In this document: piece after piece, positions 47,844-55,891 of the stretch | Numbering within the stretch: the stretch's first letter is position 1 | How the letters are laid out: every line of letters begins with the position of its first letter | From: Mucilaginibacter rubeus | GTDB taxonomy: Bacteria; Bacteroidota; Bacteroidia; Sphingobacteriales; Sphingobacteriaceae | DNA: 64,000 bases | Reading direction: 5' to 3' | Assembly: GCF_014643835.1 (NCBI RefSeq) | Contig: NZ_BMKD01000010.1 | Span: forward strand, 1 to 64,000 | Notes under the pieces: generated by a model | What the model was told of the DNA's origin: nothing | What the model saw: only the letters and a program-made list of their open reading frames with translations | The model's database searches: none | Program-made: the position numbers and the translations under genes

Positions 47844-48063
47844 ACTGATCCTTCTTAAACAATCTCGAAAACCTCAAAATCGCATATCCTATAATAAACG
47901 CACCGAAAAGTAAACGTTGATAATGTTGCAGTTGTAGCGGGAGCGCGTCCCAAAACATGATCATGAGACCTAAAACCACAAAGCAAATAAATGCAGCAGT
48001 TCCTAAAATAAGCAAAAACCGCCTTTTGGGCGATTTTTGCTCTTTATTGTAATTAAATGGCAT
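47833..48063 (-). CDS. Small two-helix membrane protein of the TonB operon
   Basis: This 76-residue protein has a basic N-terminus (MPFNYNKEQKSPKRR) and two hydrophobic helices, FLLILGTAAFICFVVLGLMI and LLFGAFIIGYAILRF. It ends in a charged tail. No named family is recognised. It lies between tonB (three bases away) and the PstS-like gene (11-base overlap), so translation is coupled. It may be an accessory of the inner-membrane ExbBD complex, which is inference from position. Confidence 0.7.
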   Translation of the reverse strand: MPFNYNKEQKSPKRRFLLILGTAAFICFVVLGLMIMFWDALPLQLQHYQRLLFGAFIIGYAILRFSRLFKKDQYED

Positions 48064-48066
48064 TAC

Positions 48067-48897
48067 TTATTCTTCAGATGCTAAAGTAAAGCTGATTGGA
48101 ACACTGTATTGTACACGAACCGGACGACCGTTTTGTATACCTGGTTTCCATTTTGGTGAATTTTTCAATACACGAACCGCTTCTTCGTCGCAACCGCTGC
48201 CGATTCCCCTAACAACTTTGATGTCAGTTAAAGAACCATCTTTTTCCACAACGAATGTACAAATTACACGACCTTGCGTATTGTTTTCACGTGCTACAGC
48301 CGGATACCTGATGTTTTTGCTCAGGTACTGACCAAATTTCTCCAAACCGCCGGCAAATTCAGGAACCTGCTCAACTGAAGTAAAAATCTGGTTAGGATCG
48401 GCTTCAACAACTTGTTTAACGTCTGAGTTACCTACCGGCTCATCAATTCTAATGTCGGCGTTAGGATCACCTTTTTGGTCTTTTTGACCCGGATCAGCAA
48501 CAGCAAGTTCTTTTACTGTTGGTGGATCTTTCTCCTTAACCTCGTTATCTGGTTTTACAACCGGAGGAGGGAAACGCACCTGGTCTACCTTTGGTTTTGG
48601 TGGTTCAGGTGGCGGCGGAGGTGGTTTTTTGGTTTGGTCAACCGGTGGCGGAGGCAACAGAACCACGTCTGTTATCTTCACCTTTTCGTCTTTCGCTGGG
48701 ATAAGACCTTTGATCTTGTTGATGATAGTTGGCAAAGAAACTATAAATACAAAAACCACAATAGCAATGATTAACGACTTGCTGGTGTTTTTTGAATTCT
48801 CTTTCCTTAACTCGTAAGCGCCATAGGCTTTATTACGATTACTAAAAACAACGTCGATCCATTCCTGCTTTAGTATGTCTAATTTTGATCCTAACAT
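48067..48897 (-). CDS. tonB: TonB-family energy transducer
   Basis: This 276-residue TonB passes the proton-motive force from ExbBD to outer-membrane transporters. There is a cytoplasmic N-terminal segment with FSNRNKAYGAYELRKENS. One helix follows at about 45-62. A periplasmic Pro/Lys-rich linker contains LPPPPVDQ and KKPPPPPPEPPKPKVD. The C-terminal domain (about 175-272) includes YPAVARENNTQGRVICTFVV and KPGIQNGRPVRVQYSVPISF. The SusC transporter at 24-27 kb is one possible client. Confidence 0.93.
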   Translation of the reverse strand: MLGSKLDILKQEWIDVVFSNRNKAYGAYELRKENSKNTSKSLIIAIVVFVFIVSLPTIINKIKGLIPAKDEKVKITDVVLLPPPPVDQTKKPPPPPPEPPKPKVDQVRFPPPVVKPDNEVKEKDPPTVKELAVADPGQKDQKGDPNADIRIDEPVGNSDVKQVVEADPNQIFTSVEQVPEFAGGLEKFGQYLSKNIRYPAVARENNTQGRVICTFVVEKDGSLTDIKVVRGIGSGCDEEAVRVLKNSPKWKPGIQNGRPVRVQYSVPISFTLASEE

Positions 48898-48937
48898 CTG
48901 TTAAGGCTTTAATGGAAGTTTATAACGTTATTTAATA

Positions 48938-49483
48938 CTATTTATTATCGTTGTACAAGCCGTCTTTTTTAAGCAACTCAATCTCCGGTGCTGAAATATC
49001 AACGATACCATAGCTCTGGATATTGGCGATATTGATCTCATCAAGCGTGCTAACCATATTTTTATATTTTGATTTATCGCTTGGTTTAATCACAACAAAC
49101 ATGTATTTGCCTGTTTTTTGCTGTACTTCTTTGCTTTTTTCAATTAACGTTTTACGTAACCCAGTAGGGCCAAAATTGTCAATTGTGGGCGCTGATTTTC
49201 CCGGCTCGCCGATGTACCACTCCAATTTATCGTCGCTTCCCAATAAAATAGTCATCGAACGAGAAGCGGCAATATCCATCTGATCTTTTGTTTTTTCATC
49301 CTTATCAGGCATGGCCAAGTCCATCGCTTTTGGTTTAGCGAGTGTAGTGGTCATGATGAAGAAGGTAATCAACAAGAAAGCCAGGTCAACCATCGCGGTT
49401 AAATCTACACGGGTTGATTGCTTCTTACTGCGAACCTTACCGCCTTTATGTTTGCCTCCCCCGGAGGTATCTAATTCTGCCAT
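48938..49483 (-). CDS. exbD: ExbD/TolR-family biopolymer transport protein (second copy)
   Basis: This 181-residue protein has the ExbD layout: a basic cytoplasmic start (GGKVRSKKQSTRVD), then a single helix containing the essential Asp in DLTAMVDLAFLLITFFIM, and a periplasmic domain. It follows the other exbD by seven bases. Two different ExbD subunits are common in Bacteroidota TonB operons. Confidence 0.92.
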   Translation of the reverse strand: MAELDTSGGGKHKGGKVRSKKQSTRVDLTAMVDLAFLLITFFIMTTTLAKPKAMDLAMPDKDEKTKDQMDIAASRSMTILLGSDDKLEWYIGEPGKSAPTIDNFGPTGLRKTLIEKSKEVQQKTGKYMFVVIKPSDKSKYKNMVSTLDEINIANIQSYGIVDISAPEIELLKKDGLYNDNK

Positions 49484-49489
49484 GGTCTT

Positions 49490-50113
49490 TTATTTTTTTG
49501 GAGCACCACCGGCGCTGCCCAAATCCGTAATTAAACTAAACTTGTTAACTTTTTGCTTTTGCAAAATACCGATAACATCCTTTATAACCGGATATTCCTC
49601 TTTGCTATCACCTTTAATAGCTAAACGAAGTTCCTTGTTATGTAAGGCTTTGGTAGCTATACGGGCCTGGCGAATCCAGTTGGTAAGCTCTGCCGAAACA
49701 GAGTCTCTCGGGATACCCGGCTGTGCATATTTCTTTTGCTGATCAGCAGACAAAGCGATAAACTGTTTCAACTGGTTCATTGGCACGCCAAATGAATTGA
49801 TAGAAGAAAACCTTGTTTGTTCTTCAGGTGTAAAGGTCATATGATATATTGAACCCATCTGATTCAACATTTCCTTGCGGATATCAACACCTTCAACACC
49901 AAAGAAAGCTTTTTGATTACCTACAGATACTGTAGCAAAATCAGACTCAGGCACTGGCTGCTGGATTGAAGACTTTGGTATATCAATAGGTACCGGATCC
50001 TCGGTTTTTACTTTTGCGGTCATGATGAAGAAAGTAAGCAGCAGAAACGCCACGTCGCACATAGCGGTCATGTCAATTGCGGTGCTCTTTCTTGGAACTT
50101 TTATCCTTGCCAT
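49490..50113 (-). CDS. exbD: ExbD/TolR-family biopolymer transport protein (first copy)
   Basis: The 207-residue protein begins MARIKVPRKSTAIDMTAMCD and continues into the helix VAFLLLTFFIMTAKV; the proton-carrying Asp is in MCDVAF. The periplasmic domain is longer than in the second copy and ends SLITDLGSAGGAPKK. It lies 87 bases after exbB. The two ExbDs share the motif around the helix but differ elsewhere, so they are not a recent duplication. Confidence 0.92.
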   Translation of the reverse strand: MARIKVPRKSTAIDMTAMCDVAFLLLTFFIMTAKVKTEDPVPIDIPKSSIQQPVPESDFATVSVGNQKAFFGVEGVDIRKEMLNQMGSIYHMTFTPEEQTRFSSINSFGVPMNQLKQFIALSADQQKKYAQPGIPRDSVSAELTNWIRQARIATKALHNKELRLAIKGDSKEEYPVIKDVIGILQKQKVNKFSLITDLGSAGGAPKK

Positions 50114-50200
50114 GTTAAATTTCTTAAAAATATATAGTGTTTCAGTATTAACTATCTTGCCCCTAACTTATTGTGCATGAGGCATAGCACTAATATATTC

Positions 50201-51034
50201 TTATTTGTTTTTGTGAGATGAAGCAAATGTTTGTACAATGCTAAATCCTGTTTCGTCAATAGCGTAAGTCAACTTATCAATTTTTGACGTAAATACGTTG
50301 TACATAACAATTGAAATAGCTGAAGTACTGATACCAAATGCAGTGTTGATCAAGGCTTCAGAAATGTGAGCCGATAGTTCAACCTGGTTAGGTACACCGG
50401 CAGTTGCTAATGAAGAGAACGCTTTGATCATACCCACAACCGTACCTAACAGACCGGTTAACGTACCGATAGATACCAAAGTAGCGATGATAGTTAAGTT
50501 TTGCTCAAGCATTGGCATTTCTAAAGCAGTAGCTTCTTCGATATCTTTTTGGATAGCTAAAGTTTTTTGATCAACGTCAAGGTTTGGTTCAGCTTCCATT
50601 TCGCCGTATTTTTTCAGTGCTGATTTGATAACGTTAGCAACAGAACCTTTTTGTTTGTCGCACTCTGCAGAAGCACCTGCAATGTTACCGGCATTTAAAA
50701 GAGATTGGATTTTCCTTACGAAGCTATCAACACTACCAGTACCTGAAGCTTTGCTGATAACAATGAAACGCTCGATAGAGAAAACGATAACCATTAATAA
50801 GAAACCCATGATCACCGGTACGATAACACCACCACTGTGAACTGTGCCGAAAATGTCTGTTGGGTAAGCGTTAACATCACCACCTTTAAAGTGGCTTGGA
50901 TCACCTAAAATGAATATAAAGATACAAGTTGTAACAATAAGACAGATTGGAATGGTTAAAGAAGCAAACATGCCAGATGCACTTGAGCTTTCTTTCTTAA
51001 CAGGAGTAGTTGGTTTTGTTGGTGCGTTTGCCAT
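50201..51034 (-). CDS. exbB: MotA/TolQ/ExbB proton channel family protein
   Basis: This 277-residue inner-membrane channel subunit opens the TonB operon. It has three hydrophobic helices, near 25-45, 70-90 and 180-200, and the ExbB signature LVSIGTLTGLLGTVVGMIKAFSSL followed by ISEALINTAFGISTSAISIVMYN. The N-terminal soluble stretch is rich in Thr, Pro and Lys. A 432-base AT-rich region with two palindromes lies upstream and probably contains the operon promoter. Confidence 0.94.
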   Translation of the reverse strand: MANAPTKPTTPVKKESSSASGMFASLTIPICLIVTTCIFIFILGDPSHFKGGDVNAYPTDIFGTVHSGGVIVPVIMGFLLMVIVFSIERFIVISKASGTGSVDSFVRKIQSLLNAGNIAGASAECDKQKGSVANVIKSALKKYGEMEAEPNLDVDQKTLAIQKDIEEATALEMPMLEQNLTIIATLVSIGTLTGLLGTVVGMIKAFSSLATAGVPNQVELSAHISEALINTAFGISTSAISIVMYNVFTSKIDKLTYAIDETGFSIVQTFASSHKNK

Positions 51035-51222
51035 TACTTTTGAATTTTTAGTTTTTGTTTTTGTTTATTTTATAAGTTAGTTAAAATGCGCTGTTTGTTG
51101 GGAATAACAAAAATAGAATTTTATTGAATTAAAAAAACCATTTATGTTATTCTTTACAATTTTTTAATACAGAATATCATTCTGTGTATTGTTGGTGAAT
51201 ATAAACGCAACATTACAATTTT

Positions 51223-51304
51223 ATTGTGTGTTACCAACACAATTATATGCAATGAAAACCATTTTTTTTAAAAATAGCAAGTGATAACACATAAAATTTG
51301 TGTT
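51223..51304. promoter_or_regulatory. Two palindromes upstream of exbB
   Basis: The first, ATTGTGTGTTACCAACACAAT (51,223-51,243), is an inverted repeat with seven-base arms. The second, AACACATAAAATTTGTGTT (51,286-51,304), has six-base arms. Both contain the word TGTGTTACCA or its near match. They lie in the 432-base gene-free region between exbB and the SUI1 gene, which otherwise is AT-rich with no visible gene. Operator or attenuator function is possible; neither is followed by a T-run typical of a terminator. Confidence 0.4.
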
Positions 51305-51466
51305 ACCAAGCTAAAAATGGCCCGTTTTTTTTAAGTTTATAAACGTTTCTGTACCTTTTAACTATGATGCAAGCTTTGTAACAGATAGTTGTGCACTTTG
51401 TTTAAAAATCCTTCTTTCAAATAAGTTTGTTAAACTACCGGTTTATAATTGTTTATTTTTTTCAGA

Positions 51467-51802
51467 TCACCCGCCGGCTTTTTTAGCTTTATACCCGTCG
51501 GTTTGTAATAATACCATTATTTTATCCCTGAAATCGCCCTGGATCAGTATTTCGCCATCTTTAACCGAACCTCCAACCCCGCATTTTGATTTTAGCTTTT
51601 TTCCCAAAGCTTCCAGGTCAGCATCGGCACCAATAAACCCGGCAATGCGGGTAACCAGTTTGCTGCCTCCTTTACGGTCAAGATATATTTTAAGATTTTG
51701 CTGCTGTGGCGGCAATGTTTCGGCCCCTCCCCCACTGGTTTCCTGGTATTGAAAATCGGGGTCGGTTGAGTAAACTACGCCTGTAAAATTTTTCTTAGCC
51801 AT
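51467..51802 (-). CDS. SUI1/eIF1-family translation factor (YciH type)
   Basis: This 111-residue protein, starting at MAKKNF, has the SUI1 domain over about 35-110 ([50 protein letters not shown]). YciH-like factors help start-codon fidelity. An in-frame TTG nine bases upstream would overlap the lipid kinase stop, but the ATG at 51,802 fits the family start better. It is co-transcribed with the lipid kinase gene, whose stop lies six bases away. Confidence 0.92.
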   Translation of the reverse strand: MAKKNFTGVVYSTDPDFQYQETSGGGAETLPPQQQNLKIYLDRKGGSKLVTRIAGFIGADADLEALGKKLKSKCGVGGSVKDGEILIQGDFRDKIMVLLQTDGYKAKKAGG

Positions 51803-51807
51803 ATTGA

Positions 51808-52695
51808 TCAATTTTTAAATGACGGGCCAGCTATAACTTTTAATGATTTTGGCAATATAGTAATATCTATGCCCGTACCCGCCACCTGGGGTTCGCCATC
51901 CAGGTGAATAGGGCCGGTATGCTCCCTTTTTATCAGGATTTGCTTACCGCGGATAATTTCTACGTATTTTGAGCTTTCGGTTGCTTTAATCAGCATGCGC
52001 ATGCTCATCTCCGGAAACCTCCACAACGGAAAAGGCTTTATCACGCAAACATCCAGCAAACCATCCTGCAGGCTTGCTTTGGGCGATATATGCACGTTAT
52101 TGCCATATTGCGAAGAATTGGCTATACTGAGCATAAATGCCTTATAATCATATTTCTTTCCGTCGATATCAAGGTGATAGTTTTGCGGCTGGTAGCCAAC
52201 TACTTCCTTTATCGACGATTTTATATAACTGATAAAACCGCGCTTTTTACCATGCGAAAAGATCTCGCTGATGTGAGCGTCAAATCCCATGCCTGCCATA
52301 TTAAAAAACGGTTGCCCGTTAATCCTGGCCGAATCAATAATTTCGGTACGGCCCGAGGCAAGGTTCTTAATAGCATCCCTTGTATCCATTGGGATTCCTA
52401 AAAACCTCGAAAGCCCGTTACCCGAGCCAAATGGAACTATACCAAGCGATGTATCTGTATCCACAATGGCCGATGCTACTTCATTAACTGTACCATCACC
52501 CCCAACTGCAACCACTATATCAAATTTGCCAATGGCTTCGGATGCGATAACCCTTGCATGTGCCACGCCGTCACTAAAAGCGATAACCGGCTCCATTACA
52601 CCGGCATCAATAGTATCTTTAATCAGTTCAGGCACCCCGTCCTTCTTCTTCCCCCCCGAAATTGGGTTTATTATAAATAACGCTTTCCGTTTCAA
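51808..52695 (-). CDS. Diacylglycerol kinase-family lipid kinase
   Basis: This 295-residue DAGK-catalytic protein (YegS/BmrU type) has the N-terminal INPISGG, the catalytic [29 protein letters not shown] and the C-terminal HLDGEPQ. The substrate is probably diacylglycerol or a related lipid. The gene must start at TTG (52,695), because the codon directly before it is an in-frame TAG and no ATG precedes the INPISGG motif. The SUI1 gene follows on the same mRNA. Confidence 0.92.
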   Translation of the reverse strand: MKRKALFIINPISGGKKKDGVPELIKDTIDAGVMEPVIAFSDGVAHARVIASEAIGKFDIVVAVGGDGTVNEVASAIVDTDTSLGIVPFGSGNGLSRFLGIPMDTRDAIKNLASGRTEIIDSARINGQPFFNMAGMGFDAHISEIFSHGKKRGFISYIKSSIKEVVGYQPQNYHLDIDGKKYDYKAFMLSIANSSQYGNNVHISPKASLQDGLLDVCVIKPFPLWRFPEMSMRMLIKATESSKYVEIIRGKQILIKREHTGPIHLDGEPQVAGTGIDITILPKSLKVIAGPSFKN

Positions 52696-52771
52696 CTATA
52701 TATATTATTTCAATCTTCAAAAGTAAATGTATTTTCGGCTTTGTGAAATTTGTTTTATTTTTACCGCCCGA

Positions 52772-52840
52772 ATGTGGACTGATTTAATGCTCCTTTTTAC
52801 ACCGGAGCCGGATTGCAACCACGTAAAAAAGTGCTAAAAC
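52772..52840 (+). promoter_or_regulatory. SAM-II-type riboswitch upstream of metK (putative)
   Basis: The leader contains ATGTGG (52,772-52,777) pairing with CCACGT (52,819-52,824, one G-U) as P1. CTGATTTAA follows the first arm and ATTGCAA precedes the second; AAAAAAGTGCTAAAA comes next. That order matches the SAM-II aptamer (GATTTA loop, TTGCA before the closing arm, GCTAAA after it). An extra small hairpin, GCTCC/GGAGC, is inserted in the loop. A 14-base direct repeat, TTTTTACCGCCCGA, flanks the element at 52,758 and 52,849. Control of metK by its product would be logical. Confidence 0.65.
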
Positions 52841-52912
52841 CATGCTTCTTTTTACCGCCCGATCCGTCTTAAAACCTTCCCAGTCGATTTTTACTTTACT
52901 TATTTAAATTTT

Positions 52913-54163
52913 ATGTCATATTTATTTACTTCAGAGTCTGTATCAGAAGGTCACCCGGATAAAGTGGCCGATCAGATCTCGGACGCGCTGATTGATCATT
53001 TTTTAGCATTTGATGCCGAATCGAAAGTTGCCTGCGAAACGCTGGTAACCACAGGCCAGGTTTTTTTAGCCGGCGAAGTAAAATCAAAAGCCTATCTCGA
53101 CGTACAGAAGATTGCCCGCGAGGTGATCAACAGGATCGGGTACACCAAAGGCGAATATATGTTTGACGGCAGTTCATGCGGTGTGCTATCGGCTATCCAC
53201 GAACAATCGCCCGATATTAACCAGGGGGTCGACCGCACCGCCAAAGAAGAACAAGGTGCCGGCGACCAGGGTATGATGTTTGGCTATGCCACTGTTGAAA
53301 CCGACAACTATATGCCGCTTGCCCTTGATATAGCCCACGCTTTATTAATTGAGCTTGCAGCCATCCGCCGCGAAAACAATGAGATCAAATACCTTCGCCC
53401 GGATGCAAAATCGCAGGTTACGCTTGAGTATAGCGACGACAACAAACCGCAGCGTATTGATGCTATCGTTATATCAACCCAGCACGATGACTTTGACGAC
53501 GAGCCAACCATGCTTGCCAAAATCAGCGCCGACATCATCAGTATCCTGATTCCACGTGTTAAAGCTAAATACCCTAAATACGCCCACTTCTTTAACGATG
53601 ATATTAAATACCACATTAACCCAACCGGTAAATTTGTTATAGGCGGGCCGCATGGCGACACCGGCTTAACCGGTCGCAAAATTATTGTGGATACCTACGG
53701 TGGTAAAGGTGCACATGGTGGCGGCGCTTTCTCTGGTAAAGACCCTTCAAAGGTCGACCGCTCGGCCGCTTACGCTACCCGACACATCGCTAAAAACCTG
53801 GTTGCCGCCGGTTTGTGCGATGAAGTGCTTGTGCAGGTATCATACGCTATCGGCGTTGCACAGCCAATGGGTATTTACGTAAATACTTACGGCACCGCTA
53901 AGGTCGACCTGCACGACGGTGACATTGCCAAAAAAGTAGAAGGCATTTTCAATATGACCCCATACGCCATTGAAACCCGCTTTAAACTGCGTAACCCTAT
54001 TTACAGCGAAACCGCGGCTTACGGCCATTTCGGCAGGCCTAACGAAATAGTTACCAAAACTTTTGTTGGCCACGACGGCAGCAAGCTCGAACGCGAAGTT
54101 GAACTGTTCACCTGGGAAAAGCTTGATCATGTTGACCAGGTTAAAGCAGCCTTCGGGTTGTAA
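52913..54163 (+). CDS. metK: S-adenosylmethionine synthetase
   Basis: MetK joins methionine and ATP to give S-adenosylmethionine. The 416-residue protein starts [21 protein letters not shown], with the ATP-binding GHPDK. It has the mobile loop [12 protein letters not shown], and [24 protein letters not shown] in the core. Length is within the family range. It is transcribed alone behind a leader that looks like a SAM-II riboswitch and ends at a clear hairpin. Confidence 0.97.
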   Translation: MSYLFTSESVSEGHPDKVADQISDALIDHFLAFDAESKVACETLVTTGQVFLAGEVKSKAYLDVQKIAREVINRIGYTKGEYMFDGSSCGVLSAIHEQSPDINQGVDRTAKEEQGAGDQGMMFGYATVETDNYMPLALDIAHALLIELAAIRRENNEIKYLRPDAKSQVTLEYSDDNKPQRIDAIVISTQHDDFDDEPTMLAKISADIISILIPRVKAKYPKYAHFFNDDIKYHINPTGKFVIGGPHGDTGLTGRKIIVDTYGGKGAHGGGAFSGKDPSKVDRSAAYATRHIAKNLVAAGLCDEVLVQVSYAIGVAQPMGIYVNTYGTAKVDLHDGDIAKKVEGIFNMTPYAIETRFKLRNPIYSETAAYGHFGRPNEIVTKTFVGHDGSKLEREVELFTWEKLDHVDQVKAAFGL

Positions 54164-54187
54164 TGAGTTACACCTATATAATATACG

Positions 54188-54217
54188 CAATAGCGACGGG
54201 CTTACCTGTCGCTATTG
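54188..54217 (+). terminator. Terminator of metK
   Basis: CAATAGCGAC and GTCGCTATTG form a perfect 10-bp stem around a 10-base loop that can add CC/GG pairs. TTGTTTT follows. It lies 24 bases after the metK stop. Confidence 0.85.
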
Positions 54218-54243
54218 TTGTTTTGGGGCCATCCTGTTTATAA

Positions 54244-54560
54244 GGCAGGAAAGTACTTTAGTAATAACAAAAATCATTGGCCCGCTCAGTTGCCGCGGGG
54301 GCTGTTACTTTACCTTAGATGCAAAGTAACCAAACATCAAGTCAGCAGGGAGGCTTTTTTGCCGCACGGGCCTTTACCCTGCAAACCAGCCAGAACCACG
54401 GGCTGCAATTATTTTGCCCTGCTTCGCTCCCTCCAGCCATTGCTTCTGCAAAAACTTGCTATGCCCTTCCGTACCCGCAACCCCCGCATTGTTCTGCCCG
54501 GTTTCGCCCAAAGCTTTCCTGCTGACAAAAACAACACCATTCGAACCAAACTCCCGCTTT
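54244..54560 (+). repeat. Probable interspersed repeat remnant (TGCAAAGTAACCAAA type)
   Basis: This GC-skewed stretch lies in the 454-base gap between metK and the next gene. It carries a hairpin GTTACTTT/AAAGTAAC (54,304-54,330) and text such as GATGCAAAGTAACCAAACA that I associate with non-coding repeats dispersed in Sphingobacteriaceae genomes. Three overlapping open frames cross it, none with a recognisable protein. It probably does not encode a protein. Confidence 0.4.
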
Positions 54561-54617
54561 CCTAATTAAATTATAAATACATACATTTATCACCCAAAAT
54601 CCCCGAGCCCAATTTAA

Positions 54618-55136
54618 ATGCCTGCTAACACCCGAAACGCCATAACCGCCATCATAAACTTTGCCGCATCAGTCATGATAACCGCATGGTTCATTGAACA
54701 AAAGTTTGGCTATGTGGTTACGCCCGAGGCCATATTGTTATCCAACGTTGTTGCATGCAGTAAATGGGTAGTCATGGTTATAGCGGCTATCATCCTGCTC
54801 GAAACCAATAAATGGGTCTTCATCAGGCGTGTGAGCTTTGCCAGCCTGGCGGGCAGCTGCGCCATGTTTTCTGTGTATGTGTTCAGGTATATACCGGTGA
54901 GCAGTTGGGAGCAGTTTACGTATGCTATAGCTTTAGCCTTGCTGGTAATGACCGTATTCTTTTTTAAGGCCGTTATAAACACCAGGCTATCACTTAAATG
55001 GTTTGCGGCATGGTTGGTTTGCCTTGTTATAAGTATGGTACTGCAAGTTAAAGTGGTGTTTAGCCTGCACCCCGGAATTGTAACAAATGAGGTGTCCCAT
55101 TTTTTTGATTCCCGAAAAAAAAGTGAAATTTCCTGA
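54618..55136 (+). CDS. Membrane protein of unknown function, about four to five helices
   Basis: This 172-residue protein is hydrophobic. It has segments at about 10-28 (ITAIINFAASVMITAWFI), 40-62 (VVACSKWVVMVIAAIILLE), 72-92, 98-118 (IALALLVMTVFFFKAV) and 127-147. The C-terminus HFFDSRKKSEIS is polar. No family is recognised. It stands between metK and a RepA-like ATPase, in a repeat-rich region with no operon partner. The start has no strong ribosome-binding site. It may be a species-level gene. Confidence 0.5.
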   Translation: MPANTRNAITAIINFAASVMITAWFIEQKFGYVVTPEAILLSNVVACSKWVVMVIAAIILLETNKWVFIRRVSFASLAGSCAMFSVYVFRYIPVSSWEQFTYAIALALLVMTVFFFKAVINTRLSLKWFAAWLVCLVISMVLQVKVVFSLHPGIVTNEVSHFFDSRKKSEIS

Positions 55137-55184
55137 TCCTGCTTTTTTTAAAAATCACAAGTGTTCCATTTTTTGAGAGCCGAA
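55092..55184. repeat. Pair of direct repeats GTGTYCCATTTTTT...CCGAAA
   Basis: GTGTCCCATTTTTTTGA then CCCGAAA (55,092-55,117) recurs as GTGTTCCATTTTTTGA then GCCGAAA (55,161-55,184), about 69 bases apart. The first copy overlaps the end of the upstream membrane-protein gene. Similar spacing is seen in replication iterons, but two copies are too few to claim that. Confidence 0.5.
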
Positions 55185-55891
55185 ACGCGAAACAAGCGTT
55201 TAATGAAACATCTTAAAAATCAACTATTTAGCATTTTTGGTGAAACATAGTTAAATATTTGATTATCAACAATTAAAGCTTTTCACCAGTAAATTTAACC
55301 GCTCATTAAAGCAGCGGTTCAACGCGTTTTTTGCCTTGTATTTTTCATGTATTTTTTGCTGTTTTTTTGAGTTTTTTATTTGAACCCTCCATTTTATCGA
55401 AAGGTACTGACAAAACAGCGCCACCAATATTGCAAAAACCTACAGCTAAATTTGCCCCTCACACACCCCTCTCCTTTGGAGAGGGGTTATGAAAATTTCC
55501 CCGGGCGCATTAAGTCAATAGTTCTGAGCCGGAAGCCATAAGTCGGGGTTATGCCGTAAGTGTTCGGAAGGTTTTTAATTCCCTCCGCTGGGAGCATAGC
55601 CGTTACCTTATGAGGTTAATTCAGCTTAAACACATCAAACTCCCCTCTCGAGAGGGGGGGGCGCGTTGGAAAAAGCGGGAGCAGGGGTGTGTTATACAAG
55701 CGATAAGTCGCGCGTAGAGTAACACACCCCTCCACCCCTCTCAAGAGGGGAATCGCGCAATCCTTCGCTTTTTTTATTTCTTCTGAACCCTTATGCCGCT
55801 TTACCCGGGACTTACGACTTTGCCCTAAACACCAAGCATTAATTTATCAACGACATAACACTATGTTGAAAAAAATGGACGACCACTGGTT
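55137..55891. repeat. Hairpin-rich gene-free region before the RepA-like ATPase
   Basis: No gene is supported in this 755-base stretch. Its first half is AT-rich. The second half carries hairpins of one CCCCTCT/AGAGGGG family: CCCCTCTCC-TTT-GGAGAGGGG (55,466-55,486), CCCCTCTCGAGAGGGG (55,642-55,657) and CCCCTCT-CA-AGAGGGG (55,735-55,750). A larger inverted pair, GGGGTGTGTTA/TAACACACCCC, lies at 55,684-55,730. The words CATAAGTCGGGGTTATG and GGACTTACGACTTTG look like decayed repeats. They resemble the GGGGAG-type units at 11.9 and 40.2 kb. Confidence 0.6.

Noticed and set aside
52740-52763. Bacteroidota-type promoter (TTTG and TAnnTTTG) ahead of the metK leader
   Set aside because: A TTTG and a TATTTTTA are present, but their spacing of about 12 bases is shorter than the usual 19 or so, so I did not call a promoter.
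54215-54565. Three overlapping plus-strand open frames of 68-116 codons after metK
   Set aside because: They overlap in different frames, have no recognisable domain, and cover text that looks like a non-coding interspersed repeat beyond a clear terminator.
55092-55184. Replication origin with iterons
   Set aside because: Only two copies of the repeat are present, and there are no DnaA-box clusters, so an origin is not supported.
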